This document shows, piece by piece, positions 16,258 to 24,855 of a stretch of 64,000 nucleotides of DNA. Position numbers and translations under genes: made by a program. This stretch comes from Pseudomonas crudilactis (lineage in GTDB: Bacteria > Pseudomonadota > Gammaproteobacteria > Pseudomonadales > Pseudomonadaceae), in NCBI RefSeq assembly GCF_013433315.1, contig NZ_WXVV01000007.1:124001-188000 (forward strand), read 5' to 3'. The notes beneath the pieces are model-generated. The model did not search any database. It saw only the letters and a program-made list of their open reading frames with translations, and was not told the DNA's origin. How positions within the stretch are numbered: position 1 is the first letter of the stretch; every line of letters begins with the position of its first letter.

Positions 16258-16761
16258 CTACTGCAGTACGAAATTAGTGAAAAGCAACTGTTCGATCACC
16301 ACTTTGCCCAGCTCTTTCTGCGCCACTTCCTGGACGCTGGCTGTGGCCTTCTGGCGCAACATCTCCTGGCCGACCGGGGTCGCCAAGGTGGCGAAATCCT
16401 GACCGGAGAAGAGCATCACCAGGTTGTTGCGAATCACCGGCATGTGCACTTTGAGCGCTTCCAGATCGGCCTGATTACGCGCCAGCATGGTGATGCTCAC
16501 CTGCATGTAGCGCTGACGGCCGTTCTGGTTGTAGTTGGCAACGAAGGCCGGCGCCATCGGCTCGAAAATCGCCGGTTGCTTGCCAACAGGCGCCGCATCG
16601 GCGGCCTCGGCAGGTTTGCTCTGGGCACTGTGCATGAAGAACCAGGTCGCCCCCACGGATGCGCCAATGGCCAACAGCAACGCCAGCACGATCACAATGA
16701 TCAGCTTGAGTTTGCCTTTGGTTGCGGGGTCTTTCACTGCTGCTGTTTCGCTCTTCGCCAT
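16258..16761 (-). CDS. fliL: Flagellar basal body-associated protein FliL
   Basis: 167 residues with one membrane helix (LIIVIVLALLLAIGASVGAT) near the N-terminus and a periplasmic stomatin-like domain. FliL surrounds the stator and supports torque. It is the first gene of the fliLMNOPQR-flhB unit. A sigma-54 motif lies about 50 bases upstream. Confidence 0.96.
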   Translation of the reverse strand: MAKSETAAVKDPATKGKLKLIIVIVLALLLAIGASVGATWFFMHSAQSKPAEAADAAPVGKQPAIFEPMAPAFVANYNQNGRQRYMQVSITMLARNQADLEALKVHMPVIRNNLVMLFSGQDFATLATPVGQEMLRQKATASVQEVAQKELGKVVIEQLLFTNFVLQ

Positions 16762-16811
16762 GCCAATAATCCGTCACTATTCGGGTTTTCACAGTCGCAC
16801 GGCAAGGCAAG

Positions 16812-16828
16812 AGCAAGTGTTATGCCAG
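16812..16828 (-). promoter_or_regulatory. Sigma-54 promoter of fliL operon
   Basis: The minus strand reads CTGGCATAACACTTGCT. GG and GC are spaced by 10 bases, and TGGCATA-N4-TTGCT differs from TGGCACG-N4-TTGCW at two positions. It lies 51 bases before the fliL ATG. Confidence 0.8.
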
Positions 16829-16868
16829 AAGTGTCGGTGGTGGTGGAGACAACGCGAAAGTCAAAGGC

Positions 16869-17178
16869 ACCCTCACCCCAGCCCTCTCCCCGAGGGAGAG
16901 GGAGCCGACCGAGGTGTCTTGGCTCATACACCGACCTGAGATACCGGGTCGATTATGGATTCACAGCAAAAGTATCAGGTCGGCGTACTTCGCGAGCATC
17001 CTCCGATCAGTTCCCTTTCCCTCCGAGAGAGGGCCAGGGTGAGGGGCCCCTGTCGTGAAACGTCGATCTGAAGACCGGGTCGATTATGGATTCACAGCAA
17101 AAGTATCCGGTCGGCGTACTTCGCAAGCATCCCCCGATCAGTCCCCTCTCCCTCCGGGAGAGGGCTAGGGTGAGGGGC
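16869..17178. repeat. Intergenic repeat cluster between fliK and fliL
   Basis: A 105-base unit (16943-17047) is repeated directly at 17074-17178 with about ten differences. Each unit ends in a GC-rich stretch (CCCTCTCCCTCC...GAGAGGG) that can fold back on itself. A related inverted block, CCCTCACCCCAGCCCTCTCC, opens the cluster at 16869. No coding potential is seen. With the fliL promoter it fills the 428-base gap between the two genes. Confidence 0.8.
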
Positions 17179-17189
17179 TCTTGATTTGA

Positions 17190-18560
17190 TCAGGCGTAAT
17201 AGTCGACCGCGCTGCTGCCAATCACGCTGGTGGTTTGCGTAGCGGCTTCAGCAATGGCGGCAGGCGCCAATTCTTCATCCACCGAATCGAGGCGACCGCC
17301 GGCCGCGCTGGTGCGACCACTCTGGCCCTGCTGAGCCTGTTCCTGACCTTGCTGGCCCTGCCAGCCACGGCTCTGGTCGGAGACATTGACGTCGACCTGG
17401 CCCATGCCCTGCTGGTTGAACATGTCGCGCAAGCGATGCATCTGCCCATCCAGCGCTTCACGCACACTTGGATGCGCGCTCATGAAGGTCACTTGGGTCT
17501 GCTGGTCCGGGACCATGTTGACGCGAATGTCCAGGCGCCCTAGCTCGGCCGGTTGCAATTGAATATCTGCCGCCTTCAGATTGGCGCTCGACAGATACAT
17601 GACGCGGTTGACGATTTCTTCGGTCCAGCCACTCTGATGCATGGCGATCGGCTGGTTCACCGGCACCGCGTTCGCGGTCTTCGGCGTAGCAGCTTGCGTC
17701 AGTGCCGCCAGACGGTTGGCGAAGTCATCTACGCGGGTATCGCTGGTCGCCGTCTTGAGATCTTTGAGGCCATCGTCGATCAAACCACTGAAGGCTTTTT
17801 CGCCGCCCTGGCTGGTGCTGTCCTTGTCGGCTTGGACGTCGAGCATGCTGGCCATGCCGGCGGCGAAGTTCTGCGCCGCAGTCAATTCGCCGTCGGCCTG
17901 AGCCTGAGCGGGCGACGCTTTCGGTTGCGCCTGGCTGGCAGCGGAAATGTGCCCGCCCTGCTCCATCGCCATACGTACGGCCGGCATCGAGTCGAGGGGG
18001 TCGGCCGCAGGATCGAAATCGCTGTCGGTGGTCGGTGCCGGATCTTTGACCATACCCGGCAATGCGGCGAGCGCAGGTGTTTCAGCTTCAGGCTGGGCGG
18101 TGGCGACAATAGCCGGGGTCTGCACCACAGGTGCCGTGACCACGGGCTGCACAGCGGCAACCAATGCCGGATCAAGCGCCGGGTCAACCGGTGCGGCATC
18201 AACCACTGGGGCTTGAGAAGTGTCCGTGCTGTCGTCACTGCTGGCGGTGGTGTCATCGGTTGCCGCCGTTTTATCGGCAGGCAAGTCGTTGCCGCTATCG
18301 GCAACAGCCGGTTGCGCAGCGGCAGACTGATCCTTGCCGATATCTTTTTTGCCGCTGTTGTCGGCCATCTTGTCACGCGACGGCTTGGGCGAGTTGTCAG
18401 TGCTGGCAACAGGTTTGCTCGACCCCTGATCGGCGAACACCTTAGCGAAACTTGAGGCTTTATCCCCAGTATCTACGGCCATAGCCGACGTTTTGGCCGA
18501 GGCGGCTTGCGCCTTGGCCTGAGCGGCATTCTGAAGAAGGATGTTGGGGGTCGCTGGCAT
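17190..18560 (-). CDS. fliK: Flagellar hook-length control protein FliK
   Basis: 456 residues from MPATPNILLQNAAQ, with GGAGA seven bases upstream; an 18-codon extension lacks a ribosome-binding site and runs across the promoter. FliK is a secreted ruler that also triggers the FlhB switch. The middle is long, low-complexity and rich in Ala, Asp, Pro and Gln, as expected. The C-terminal Flg_hook domain includes LQLQPAELGRLDIRVNM split around residue 350 and a Gln-rich tail. It is transcribed alone from a sigma-54 motif. Confidence 0.94.
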   Translation of the reverse strand: MPATPNILLQNAAQAKAQAASAKTSAMAVDTGDKASSFAKVFADQGSSKPVASTDNSPKPSRDKMADNSGKKDIGKDQSAAAQPAVADSGNDLPADKTAATDDTTASSDDSTDTSQAPVVDAAPVDPALDPALVAAVQPVVTAPVVQTPAIVATAQPEAETPALAALPGMVKDPAPTTDSDFDPAADPLDSMPAVRMAMEQGGHISAASQAQPKASPAQAQADGELTAAQNFAAGMASMLDVQADKDSTSQGGEKAFSGLIDDGLKDLKTATSDTRVDDFANRLAALTQAATPKTANAVPVNQPIAMHQSGWTEEIVNRVMYLSSANLKAADIQLQPAELGRLDIRVNMVPDQQTQVTFMSAHPSVREALDGQMHRLRDMFNQQGMGQVDVNVSDQSRGWQGQQGQEQAQQGQSGRTSAAGGRLDSVDEELAPAAIAEAATQTTSVIGSSAVDYYA

Positions 18561-18609
18561 GAAACGGTCTCCGCTGCACTGGGATCGTAGGTACAGTTGC
18601 GGAGATAGC

Positions 18610-18626
18610 TGCAAGTGCCGGGCCAG
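18610..18626 (-). promoter_or_regulatory. Sigma-54 promoter of fliK
   Basis: The minus strand reads CTGGCCCGGCACTTGCA: TGGCCCG-N4-TTGCA has one mismatch to TGGCACG-N4-TTGCW. It lies 50 bases before the fliK ATG, directly after the hairpin that ends hptB. Confidence 0.85.
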
Positions 18627-18630
18627 TTTT

Positions 18631-18657
18631 GTCCGGCGCTTTGGAAAAGCGCCGGAC
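18631..18657 (-). terminator. Hairpin after hptB
   Basis: Perfect 12-bp stem GTCCGGCGCTTT/AAAGCGCCGGAC with a 3-base loop, located 8 bases after the hptB stop. There is no U-run, so termination efficiency is uncertain. It separates the hsb unit from fliK. Confidence 0.55.
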
Positions 18658-18664
18658 GGCGGGA

Positions 18665-19012
18665 TCAGTGGGTGGTGGCGTGCTGTCGCTCTTCTTCGTA
18701 AACAGTGCGAATTTCAGCGAACTCGACGCTGATATCGGCGACCAGTTTGACGTTTTCTGCCGGACTCTTGTCTTTAGCGTTCGATTCCAACTCCTGGCAA
18801 AGAGTCGCCAGTCGAACCGCGCCCATATTGCTTGCACTGCCCTTGAAGCTATGGGCGACTTCTGACAGTTCCTTGGCATCGGCGGTCTCTTGCAATTGAT
18901 GCAAGCGACTTTCCGAATCACTCAGAAAGGTGTCGAGCAAATCCGGATAGCTGTCTTCCATAACGTCGCGCAAGGTGTCGAGCACTTCGCGATCTACATG
19001 TGTGTCAGCCAC
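18665..19012 (-). CDS. hptB: Histidine phosphotransfer protein HptB
   Basis: 115 residues, a lone HPt domain with phosphoacceptor His in the motif EVAHSFKGSASNMG. In Pseudomonas aeruginosa HptB relays phosphate from several hybrid sensor kinases to HsbR and so controls motility, Gac/Rsm signalling and biofilm. The neighbouring hsbR and hsbA make this assignment firm. An acidic N-terminus and a His-rich C-terminus are visible. Confidence 0.92.
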   Translation of the reverse strand: MADTHVDREVLDTLRDVMEDSYPDLLDTFLSDSESRLHQLQETADAKELSEVAHSFKGSASNMGAVRLATLCQELESNAKDKSPAENVKLVADISVEFAEIRTVYEEERQHATTH

Positions 19013-19043
19013 TTGCTCACTCCTTGATCAAGAATTGCGCGGA

Positions 19044-20756
19044 TTATGCCTCAACCTCCCAGGAAAACTCCACGCGGGCACTACGACCTTCGTCCGACCA
19101 ACTGGCGTTATGCCCCAATTGCCGGACCAGACTGACGCCGCGCCCCGACAAACGGACACCGTCCAGCGGCCGCTCCATGACTCGCGCCACATCAAACCCC
19201 TTGCCGCTGTCTTCGACACGAATCACCAGACAACCGCCCTCGCCTTGTGGCTGCACCTGCAAATGCACACGAACAAAACCATCCTGCAGCGCCTCCAGCC
19301 GATCATTGCGCTGCTGATAGTACCGAGCGAAACCCGCCGCATCGCGCTTGAGGCTGGAATCCAGACCGAGCACGCCATGCTCCAGCGCATTGGAATACAA
19401 CTCGGCCAGCACGCTGTACAAAGCGCCACTCTGCGCCCGCAGCCCATGTACCTCAAGCAGCAACTGCAACAGGTACGGCAATGGATTGAAACGCTTGAGC
19501 GTGGCACCACGGAATTCGAAGCTCACCGACCAGTCGAGCGGGCACGACTGGCCGCTGTCGGAATACACCGGCACCGACGGCTTGACACGCGCCGATTCCA
19601 GCAGGCTGACCTCGACCATGCTGACATCGTCACGTGCCTCGCCGCGAAAATCCCGCAGCGCCTGCTCGATATCCTCGAACAATCGGTCCGGCTCGCGATT
19701 GGCGGCGAACACCTGCTGCAAACGCTCGACACCGAACAACTGATCGTTGGCATCACTGGTGTCGATCACGCCGTCAGACAGCAGAAAAACCCGATCCCCG
19801 ACCGTCATCGAATGCACTTCAGTGCGGTCATCGAACGCCTGCGGGCTCAGCACACCGAGCGGCAGATGACGCGCGGTCAGTGGCTCGCGCTCGCCCGTGG
19901 CGATCCGGTGCAAATACCCATCGGGCATGCCGCCATTCCATACCTCTACCGAACGTCGCTGAAAGCTCAGGCACAACAGCGTCGCACAGCAAAACATGTC
20001 CACCGGCAGGATACGTTTGAGCTTGGCGTTCATTTCACGCAGGGTTTCGGCCAGGCCATATCCCTTGGCGGTCATGCCATAGAAGACTTCGGCAAGCGGC
20101 ATCGCGCCCACTGCTGCCGGCAAGCCGTGACCGGTGAAATCGCCGAGCAGCACATGCATGTCGCCCGCCGGCGTGTAAGCCGCCAGCAGCAAGTCGCCGT
20201 TGAACAGCGCGTACGGCGATTGCAGGTAGCGAATGTTCGACGCGCTGAGACAACCGGAGTGCGCCACCTTGTCGAACACCGCTTTGGCCACGCGCTGTTC
20301 ATTGAGCAGGTAATCGTGGTGTTTGGCGATCAGGTCCCGCTGTTGCAACACGGTTGCCTGCAAACGGCGCAAGCGATCCATCGCCTTGATTTTGGCGGCG
20401 AGGATCACCTGGTTGTAAGGCTTCGCCAGAAAGTCGTCGCCACCGGCCTCCAGACAACGGGCCAGCGCTTCGCTTTCGGTCAGCGACGTCAGGAAGATGA
20501 TCGGCACAAGCGTTTCGCCGGCCAACGCCTTGATCTGCCTTGCGGCCTCAAAGCCGTCCATGACCGGCATCATCGCGTCCATCAAGACCAGATCGGGTTG
20601 CTGACGGCGAAACAGGTCAACCGCTTCGGCACCGTTGGCCGCCGTCAGGACCTGGTGACCCTGGCGGCGGACGATGGTCGACAGCAATAAGCGATCGGCG
20701 GCACTGTCTTCGGCGATCAGGAGGGTCAGCGGCTCTTGCGCCTGCATGGCGGTCAA
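19044..20756 (-). CDS. hsbR: Response regulator/phosphatase/anti-sigma kinase HsbR
   Basis: 570 residues in three domains: a receiver (about 10-130, LLIAEDSAADRLLL with phosphoacceptor Asp in LVLMDAMMPVMDG), a PP2C/SpoIIE phosphatase (about 180-390, GDFTGHGLPAAVGAMPLAEV) and a GHKL ATPase (about 430-565, ELYSNALEHGVLGL and VEDSGKGFDVARV). HsbR dephosphorylates or phosphorylates HsbA depending on phosphate from HptB. The start overlaps the hsbA stop (ATGA). An internal ATG at codon 4 is an alternative start. Confidence 0.93.
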   Translation of the reverse strand: MTAMQAQEPLTLLIAEDSAADRLLLSTIVRRQGHQVLTAANGAEAVDLFRRQQPDLVLMDAMMPVMDGFEAARQIKALAGETLVPIIFLTSLTESEALARCLEAGGDDFLAKPYNQVILAAKIKAMDRLRRLQATVLQQRDLIAKHHDYLLNEQRVAKAVFDKVAHSGCLSASNIRYLQSPYALFNGDLLLAAYTPAGDMHVLLGDFTGHGLPAAVGAMPLAEVFYGMTAKGYGLAETLREMNAKLKRILPVDMFCCATLLCLSFQRRSVEVWNGGMPDGYLHRIATGEREPLTARHLPLGVLSPQAFDDRTEVHSMTVGDRVFLLSDGVIDTSDANDQLFGVERLQQVFAANREPDRLFEDIEQALRDFRGEARDDVSMVEVSLLESARVKPSVPVYSDSGQSCPLDWSVSFEFRGATLKRFNPLPYLLQLLLEVHGLRAQSGALYSVLAELYSNALEHGVLGLDSSLKRDAAGFARYYQQRNDRLEALQDGFVRVHLQVQPQGEGGCLVIRVEDSGKGFDVARVMERPLDGVRLSGRGVSLVRQLGHNASWSDEGRSARVEFSWEVEA

Positions 20757-21058
20757 CTGATGTCGAAGAGTTTGTCGAAGTTGGAAATGGCGAGGATCTT
20801 GCGCACGTCGGAGTTGCTGTTGACCACCCGCACGTCCGCGTCGTCACCCCCCGCGTGATCACGCAGCAAGAGCAGCATGCCCAGCGCCGAACTGTCGAGA
20901 TAGGTAGCTTCTTTCAGATCAACCACAATGGATCCGGGTTTCGTATCGAGTCGCTCATAGGACTCGCGAAATTCCTGATGGCGACCAAAATCAAACCGCC
21001 CCCTGACCGAGATCGTCAGTTTTTGACCATCTGGAGAGACTTCTGTAACGACTGACAT
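20753..21058 (-). CDS. hsbA: Anti-anti-sigma factor HsbA
   Basis: 101-residue STAS-domain protein with the phosphorylatable Ser in ATYLDSSALGMLLLL. In Pseudomonas aeruginosa HsbA binds FlgM, or the diguanylate cyclase HsbD, depending on its phosphorylation. It thereby links FliA activity to surface behaviour. It is first in hsbA-hsbR-hptB. Confidence 0.92.
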   Translation of the reverse strand: MSVVTEVSPDGQKLTISVRGRFDFGRHQEFRESYERLDTKPGSIVVDLKEATYLDSSALGMLLLLRDHAGGDDADVRVVNSNSDVRKILAISNFDKLFDIS

Positions 21059-21135
21059 TGACTGGCTTCCTTGTCATTGACGAACCTGTACAAGGTTTAG
21101 CACCTGCACAGGGTTGCAGCAAGGTTAGAAGCTAG

Positions 21136-21212
21136 ATCAAAAGATCGCAGCCTTCGGCAGCTCCTACACTGATCCCCCTGTAGGAGCTGCCGAAGGCTGC
21201 GATCTTTTGATT
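21136..21212. repeat. 33-bp perfect inverted repeat (REP-type) after fliJ
   Basis: Two 33-base arms, with cores GATCGCAGCCTTCGGCAGCT and its inverse, are separated by 11 bases. The element lies 6 bases beyond the fliJ stop and could terminate or stabilise the fliEFGHIJ message. It belongs to a different REP family from those at 7320-10871. Confidence 0.85.
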
Positions 21213-21217
21213 TTGTT

Positions 21218-21670
21218 TTAAAACGGATTCTGCCGCGGCAAGCGCTGGGACAATTCATCGAGCAACTTCTGCTCGCGCTTGTCCTCAAGGCGTTGCGCCT
21301 CTTCGCGATAACGTTGCACCAGTTTGCGCAAACCTTCGACCTTGGCGAACGCCTGCTGCCATTCCTCACGCGCCTTGTCGAGCTTGTTCTGATGCCAGAC
21401 CAGGCTCTGGCGCTGCTGATCAACCGCAGTGTCGAGTTGCGCCAGAAAGCCCTGAAAACCGAGCAGCCATTGCCCGCTCACGCCGGTGCTGCCGCGCACG
21501 ATCCATTGCTGCGAGTAATCCAGACGGAAGGCATTGAGGTCGGCCAGTTTGCTTTCTGCAACCTTTACCTGGCCCTGAAAGTAGCCCAGCCGTTGCACGG
21601 CGGTTTTCTCGGCCTGTTCGGCCATGTCCACCACCGGCGCCAGACGCGCGGCTCGACTGACGGCGGCCAT
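21218..21670 (-). CDS. fliJ: Flagellar export chaperone FliJ
   Basis: 150 residues, almost entirely coiled-coil (AEQAEKTAVQRLGYFQGQVK and onward). FliJ links FliI to FlhA and cycles chaperones. It starts 6 bases after fliI and is last in fliEFGHIJ. Confidence 0.94.
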   Translation of the reverse strand: MAAVSRAARLAPVVDMAEQAEKTAVQRLGYFQGQVKVAESKLADLNAFRLDYSQQWIVRGSTGVSGQWLLGFQGFLAQLDTAVDQQRQSLVWHQNKLDKAREEWQQAFAKVEGLRKLVQRYREEAQRLEDKREQKLLDELSQRLPRQNPF

Positions 21671-21676
21671 GACCGG

Positions 21677-23035
21677 TTAGCCGCCCGCCGCGGGGGCAAA
21701 CAGGGTTTCCAGGTAAGCCTGGCTTTCGCCCATGTTGATTTTGTCGTTGAGGCCCTGACGCTGGTAGCGGACCAGTTGCGGTTGCAGCGAGATCGCCAGA
21801 TCGGTCTCGCGGTCGCCGCCAGCAACATAGGCACCGACACTGATCAGGTCGCGGCTCTGCTGATAACGCGACCACAACTGTTTGAAGTACTGTGCGCGCT
21901 GCATGTGTTCCGCCGAGACCACCGCCGGCATCACCCGGCTGATCGAGGCTTCGATGTCGATGGCCGGATAGTGACCTTCTTCGGCAAGACGCCGGGACAA
22001 TACGATGTGGCCGTCGAGCACGCCTCGCGCCGAGTCGGCAATCGGGTCTTGCTGGTCATCGCCTTCGGACAGCACGGTGTAGAACGCGGTAATCGAACCG
22101 CCGCCCTTCTCCGCATTACCGGCGCGCTCTACCAGCTTCGGCAGCTTGGCGAACACCGACGGCGGATAACCCTTGGTCGCGGGCGGCTCGCCGATGGCCA
22201 ACGCGATTTCCCGCTGGGCCTGGGCGAAACGGGTCAGCGAATCCATCAGCAACAGAACGTTCTTGCCCTTGTCGCGGAAATACTCGGCGATCCGCGTGCA
22301 GTACATCGCGGCGCGCAGACGCATCAACGGCGCATCGTCCGCCGGCGAGGCAACCACCACGGAGCGTTTGAGGCCTTCTTCACCGAGGCTGTGCTCGATG
22401 AACTCTTTAACTTCGCGACCCCGCTCACCGATCAGGCCAACAACGATAATGTCGGCCTCGGTGAAACGAGTCATCATGCCCAGCAACACGGATTTACCGA
22501 CACCGGTACCGGCGAACAGACCCAAACGCTGGCCGCGACCGACCGTCAACAAACCGTTGATGCAGCGGATGCCGACGTCGAGCGGCACGCTGATCGGGTC
22601 ACGGTTGAGCGGGTTGATCGTCGGGCCGTCCATCGGCACCCAGTCTTCGGCTTTCATGCCGCCCTTGCCGTCCAGCGCGCGACCGGCACCATCGAGCACT
22701 CGGCCAAGCATGCTCATGCCCATCGGCAAGCGACCAGTATCGGCCAAAGGCACCACACGGGCGCCGGGGGCGATGCCGGCAACGCTGCCGACCGGCATCA
22801 GGAAAACCTTGCTGCCAGAGAAACCCATGACTTCCGCTTCCACCTGAGACGGGTGATAGCTGTCGTCATTGATCACCAGGCAACGCGTGCCCATGGCGGC
22901 GCGCAGGCCTTCGGCTTCGAGGGTGAGGCCGACCATGCGCAGCAGGCGACCTTCAAGAATCGGCGCGCCGGCAATCTCGGTGGCCTCAGCGTAAGTGCTC
23001 AGGCGCTTGGCGAAACTGGTGCGTTCAAGGCGCAT
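21677..23035 (-). CDS. fliI: Flagellum-specific ATPase FliI
   Basis: 452 residues. It powers early steps of flagellar type III export. Walker A is [16 protein letters not shown] at about residue 173, Walker B is [20 protein letters not shown], and the C-terminal domain is complete. The start lies inside the end of fliH (11-base overlap), consistent with translational coupling. Confidence 0.97.
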   Translation of the reverse strand: MRLERTSFAKRLSTYAEATEIAGAPILEGRLLRMVGLTLEAEGLRAAMGTRCLVINDDSYHPSQVEAEVMGFSGSKVFLMPVGSVAGIAPGARVVPLADTGRLPMGMSMLGRVLDGAGRALDGKGGMKAEDWVPMDGPTINPLNRDPISVPLDVGIRCINGLLTVGRGQRLGLFAGTGVGKSVLLGMMTRFTEADIIVVGLIGERGREVKEFIEHSLGEEGLKRSVVVASPADDAPLMRLRAAMYCTRIAEYFRDKGKNVLLLMDSLTRFAQAQREIALAIGEPPATKGYPPSVFAKLPKLVERAGNAEKGGGSITAFYTVLSEGDDQQDPIADSARGVLDGHIVLSRRLAEEGHYPAIDIEASISRVMPAVVSAEHMQRAQYFKQLWSRYQQSRDLISVGAYVAGGDRETDLAISLQPQLVRYQRQGLNDKINMGESQAYLETLFAPAAGG

Positions 23036-23831
23036 CGGGTGCGTCCGCGAGCGGCTCTTCAGGCGTGGCCGCCGGTTTTACGTCTTCCGGAATATCCAGG
23101 GTCAGATCCGCTTCAGCCGGGTGCAAGGCCTGCTCGTGCAACTGATCGAACAGTTTGGCCATGACCTGAGTAACGCGGGTTTCAATGCTCGCATCGATGC
23201 GGCTGTGTTCGGTTTCAACCCGGCAGCCGCCCGGCAGCAGCGATTCGTCTTCGACGATGCGCCAGTTTTCCTCATGGCGTTCGCGCAAAGCCTTGGCTTG
23301 CTCGAAGTCCTGCGGATTGACGTACAGACGCACGTTTTCCACACCCAGCGGCAACAGCTTGAGCGCATCGCGCATGACGTGTTCGATCTGGCTGGAATCG
23401 ATGGCCAGCTCGCGCTTGATCACCTGTTTGGTGATGTGTTGCACGAGGTCGACCAGCGATTTTTCGATCTGCGTATCTTGCTCGGCGATGGGTTCGAACA
23501 GGTTCGCCATCAACTGCTCGAGGCTGGCAAGTTTTGCCGCCAGCGCTACTTCAGCTTCCTGACGGACCTTGAGCGTGGCGCTGTGAAAACCTTCCTTTTC
23601 GCCGATGCCGAAGCCCTCGTTGTAAGCCTCCTGACGGATACTTTCGAGTTCTTCCAGGGTCAGTGGCTGGACTTCTTCCAGCGGCACTTCTTCCATTTCC
23701 GGCGGTTCGGGTTCCGGCTCAGGCTCGGGTTCCGGCTTCGGCGGATCGAAGCTGGGCATGGCCCAGGATTCGAATCCGCGGACATCGCGGGCACGGATCA
23801 GATCCGTCACATCGTCGTCGTGCTTGTCCAT
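23025..23831 (-). CDS. fliH: Flagellar assembly protein FliH
   Basis: 268 residues. FliH forms the stalk regulator of FliI and tethers it to FliN. A Pro-Glu repeat segment ([20 protein letters not shown]) at about residues 32-51 is followed by a charged coiled-coil with AxxxG-type periodicity and the C-terminal FliI-binding domain. It lies 4 bases after fliG. Confidence 0.94.
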   Translation of the reverse strand: MDKHDDDVTDLIRARDVRGFESWAMPSFDPPKPEPEPEPEPEPPEMEEVPLEEVQPLTLEELESIRQEAYNEGFGIGEKEGFHSATLKVRQEAEVALAAKLASLEQLMANLFEPIAEQDTQIEKSLVDLVQHITKQVIKRELAIDSSQIEHVMRDALKLLPLGVENVRLYVNPQDFEQAKALRERHEENWRIVEDESLLPGGCRVETEHSRIDASIETRVTQVMAKLFDQLHEQALHPAEADLTLDIPEDVKPAATPEEPLADAPDAP

Positions 23832-23835
23832 GGGC

Positions 23836-24855
23836 TTAGATCATTTCCTCGCCACCCTTGCCACCAAGTACGATTTCGCCGGCTTCGGCCATACGACGGG
23901 CAATGGTGAGGATTTCTTTCTGTGCGGTTTCGACGTCGCTGACGCGCACCGGGCCTTTGGCCTCGAGGTCGTCGCGCAACAGTTCGGCAGCACGTTTGGA
24001 CATGTTCTTGAAGATCTTTTCTTTGACGCCTTCGTCCGACCCCTTGAGGGCCAGCACCAGCACGTCGGAAGACACTTCGCGCAGCAACGCCTGAATACCA
24101 CGGTCGTCGACATCGGCGAGGTTGTTGAACACGAACATGAGGTCTTCGATCTGACCGGACAGGTCTTCGTCGACTTCGCGGATCGAGTCCATGAGCTGGC
24201 CTTCGATCGAGCTGTCGAGGAAGTTCATGATGTCGGCCGCACGCTTGATGCCACCCAGGGTGGTGCGCGAGGCATTCGAGTTGCCGGAGAACTGCTTCTC
24301 GAGAATCTGGTTGAGCTCTTTCAGTGCCGCTGGCTGCACAGTGTTCAACGACGAGACGCGCAGGATGATGTCCAGACGCACCTTGTGGTCGAAGTTGCCG
24401 AGCACTTCACCAGCCTGATCCGGGTCGAGGTACGCGACCACGATCGCCTGAATCTGTGGGTGTTCGTAACGGATCACGTCGGCAACGGCGCGCGGTTCCA
24501 TCCATTTCAGGCTGTCGAGGCCACTGGTGTTGCCACCGAGCAGGATGCGGTCGATCAAGCCGTTGGCCTTGTCTTCGCCCAATGCCTGGGTGAGCATTTT
24601 GCGCACGTAGTCGTCGGAACCGACGCCGAGGCTGGTCTGGTCGCCGACGATGTCGACGAACTCGCTCATGACCTGCTCGACCTGTTCGCGATGGACGTTG
24701 CCCATCTGCGCCATGGCCACGCCAACCCGCTGAACCTCTTTCGGGCCCATGTGGCGCAGCACTTGCGCGGCATCGGTCGAACCCAGGGACAGCAGCAGAA
24801 TCGCGGCTTTGTCGACCTTGGTCAGTTTTAAGGTTGCGGCTCGGTTATCACTCAT
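23836..24855 (-). CDS. fliG: Flagellar switch protein FliG
   Basis: 339 residues. It couples stator torque to the MS ring. The N-terminal FliF-binding domain (LTKVDKAAILLLSLG), the middle EHPQ motif (RYEHPQIQAIVVAYLDPDQA) and the C-terminal torque helix (charged residues around RVSDVETAQKEILTIARRMA) are present. It overlaps the fliF end by 8 bases. Confidence 0.97.
   Translation of the reverse strand: MSDNRAATLKLTKVDKAAILLLSLGSTDAAQVLRHMGPKEVQRVGVAMAQMGNVHREQVEQVMSEFVDIVGDQTSLGVGSDDYVRKMLTQALGEDKANGLIDRILLGGNTSGLDSLKWMEPRAVADVIRYEHPQIQAIVVAYLDPDQAGEVLGNFDHKVRLDIILRVSSLNTVQPAALKELNQILEKQFSGNSNASRTTLGGIKRAADIMNFLDSSIEGQLMDSIREVDEDLSGQIEDLMFVFNNLADVDDRGIQALLREVSSDVLVLALKGSDEGVKEKIFKNMSKRAAELLRDDLEAKGPVRVSDVETAQKEILTIARRMAEAGEIVLGGKGGEEMI

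Noticed and set aside
15307..17058. Long plus-strand open frame (583 codons) opposite fliM/fliL; similar long frames opposite flgK (58886-60859), the large glycosyltransferase (45374-47023), fliI/fliH (21293-23164) and flgL (57388-58926)
   Set aside because: These are antisense shadows of GC-rich genes. They have low-complexity His/Gln/Arg-rich products, no ribosome sites, no family resemblance, and lie over clearly recognised flagellar genes.
21136..21212. 33-bp perfect inverted repeat considered as ends of a small transposable element
   Set aside because: Only 11 bases lie between the arms, no target duplication is visible, and the sequence is a known type of Pseudomonas REP palindrome.
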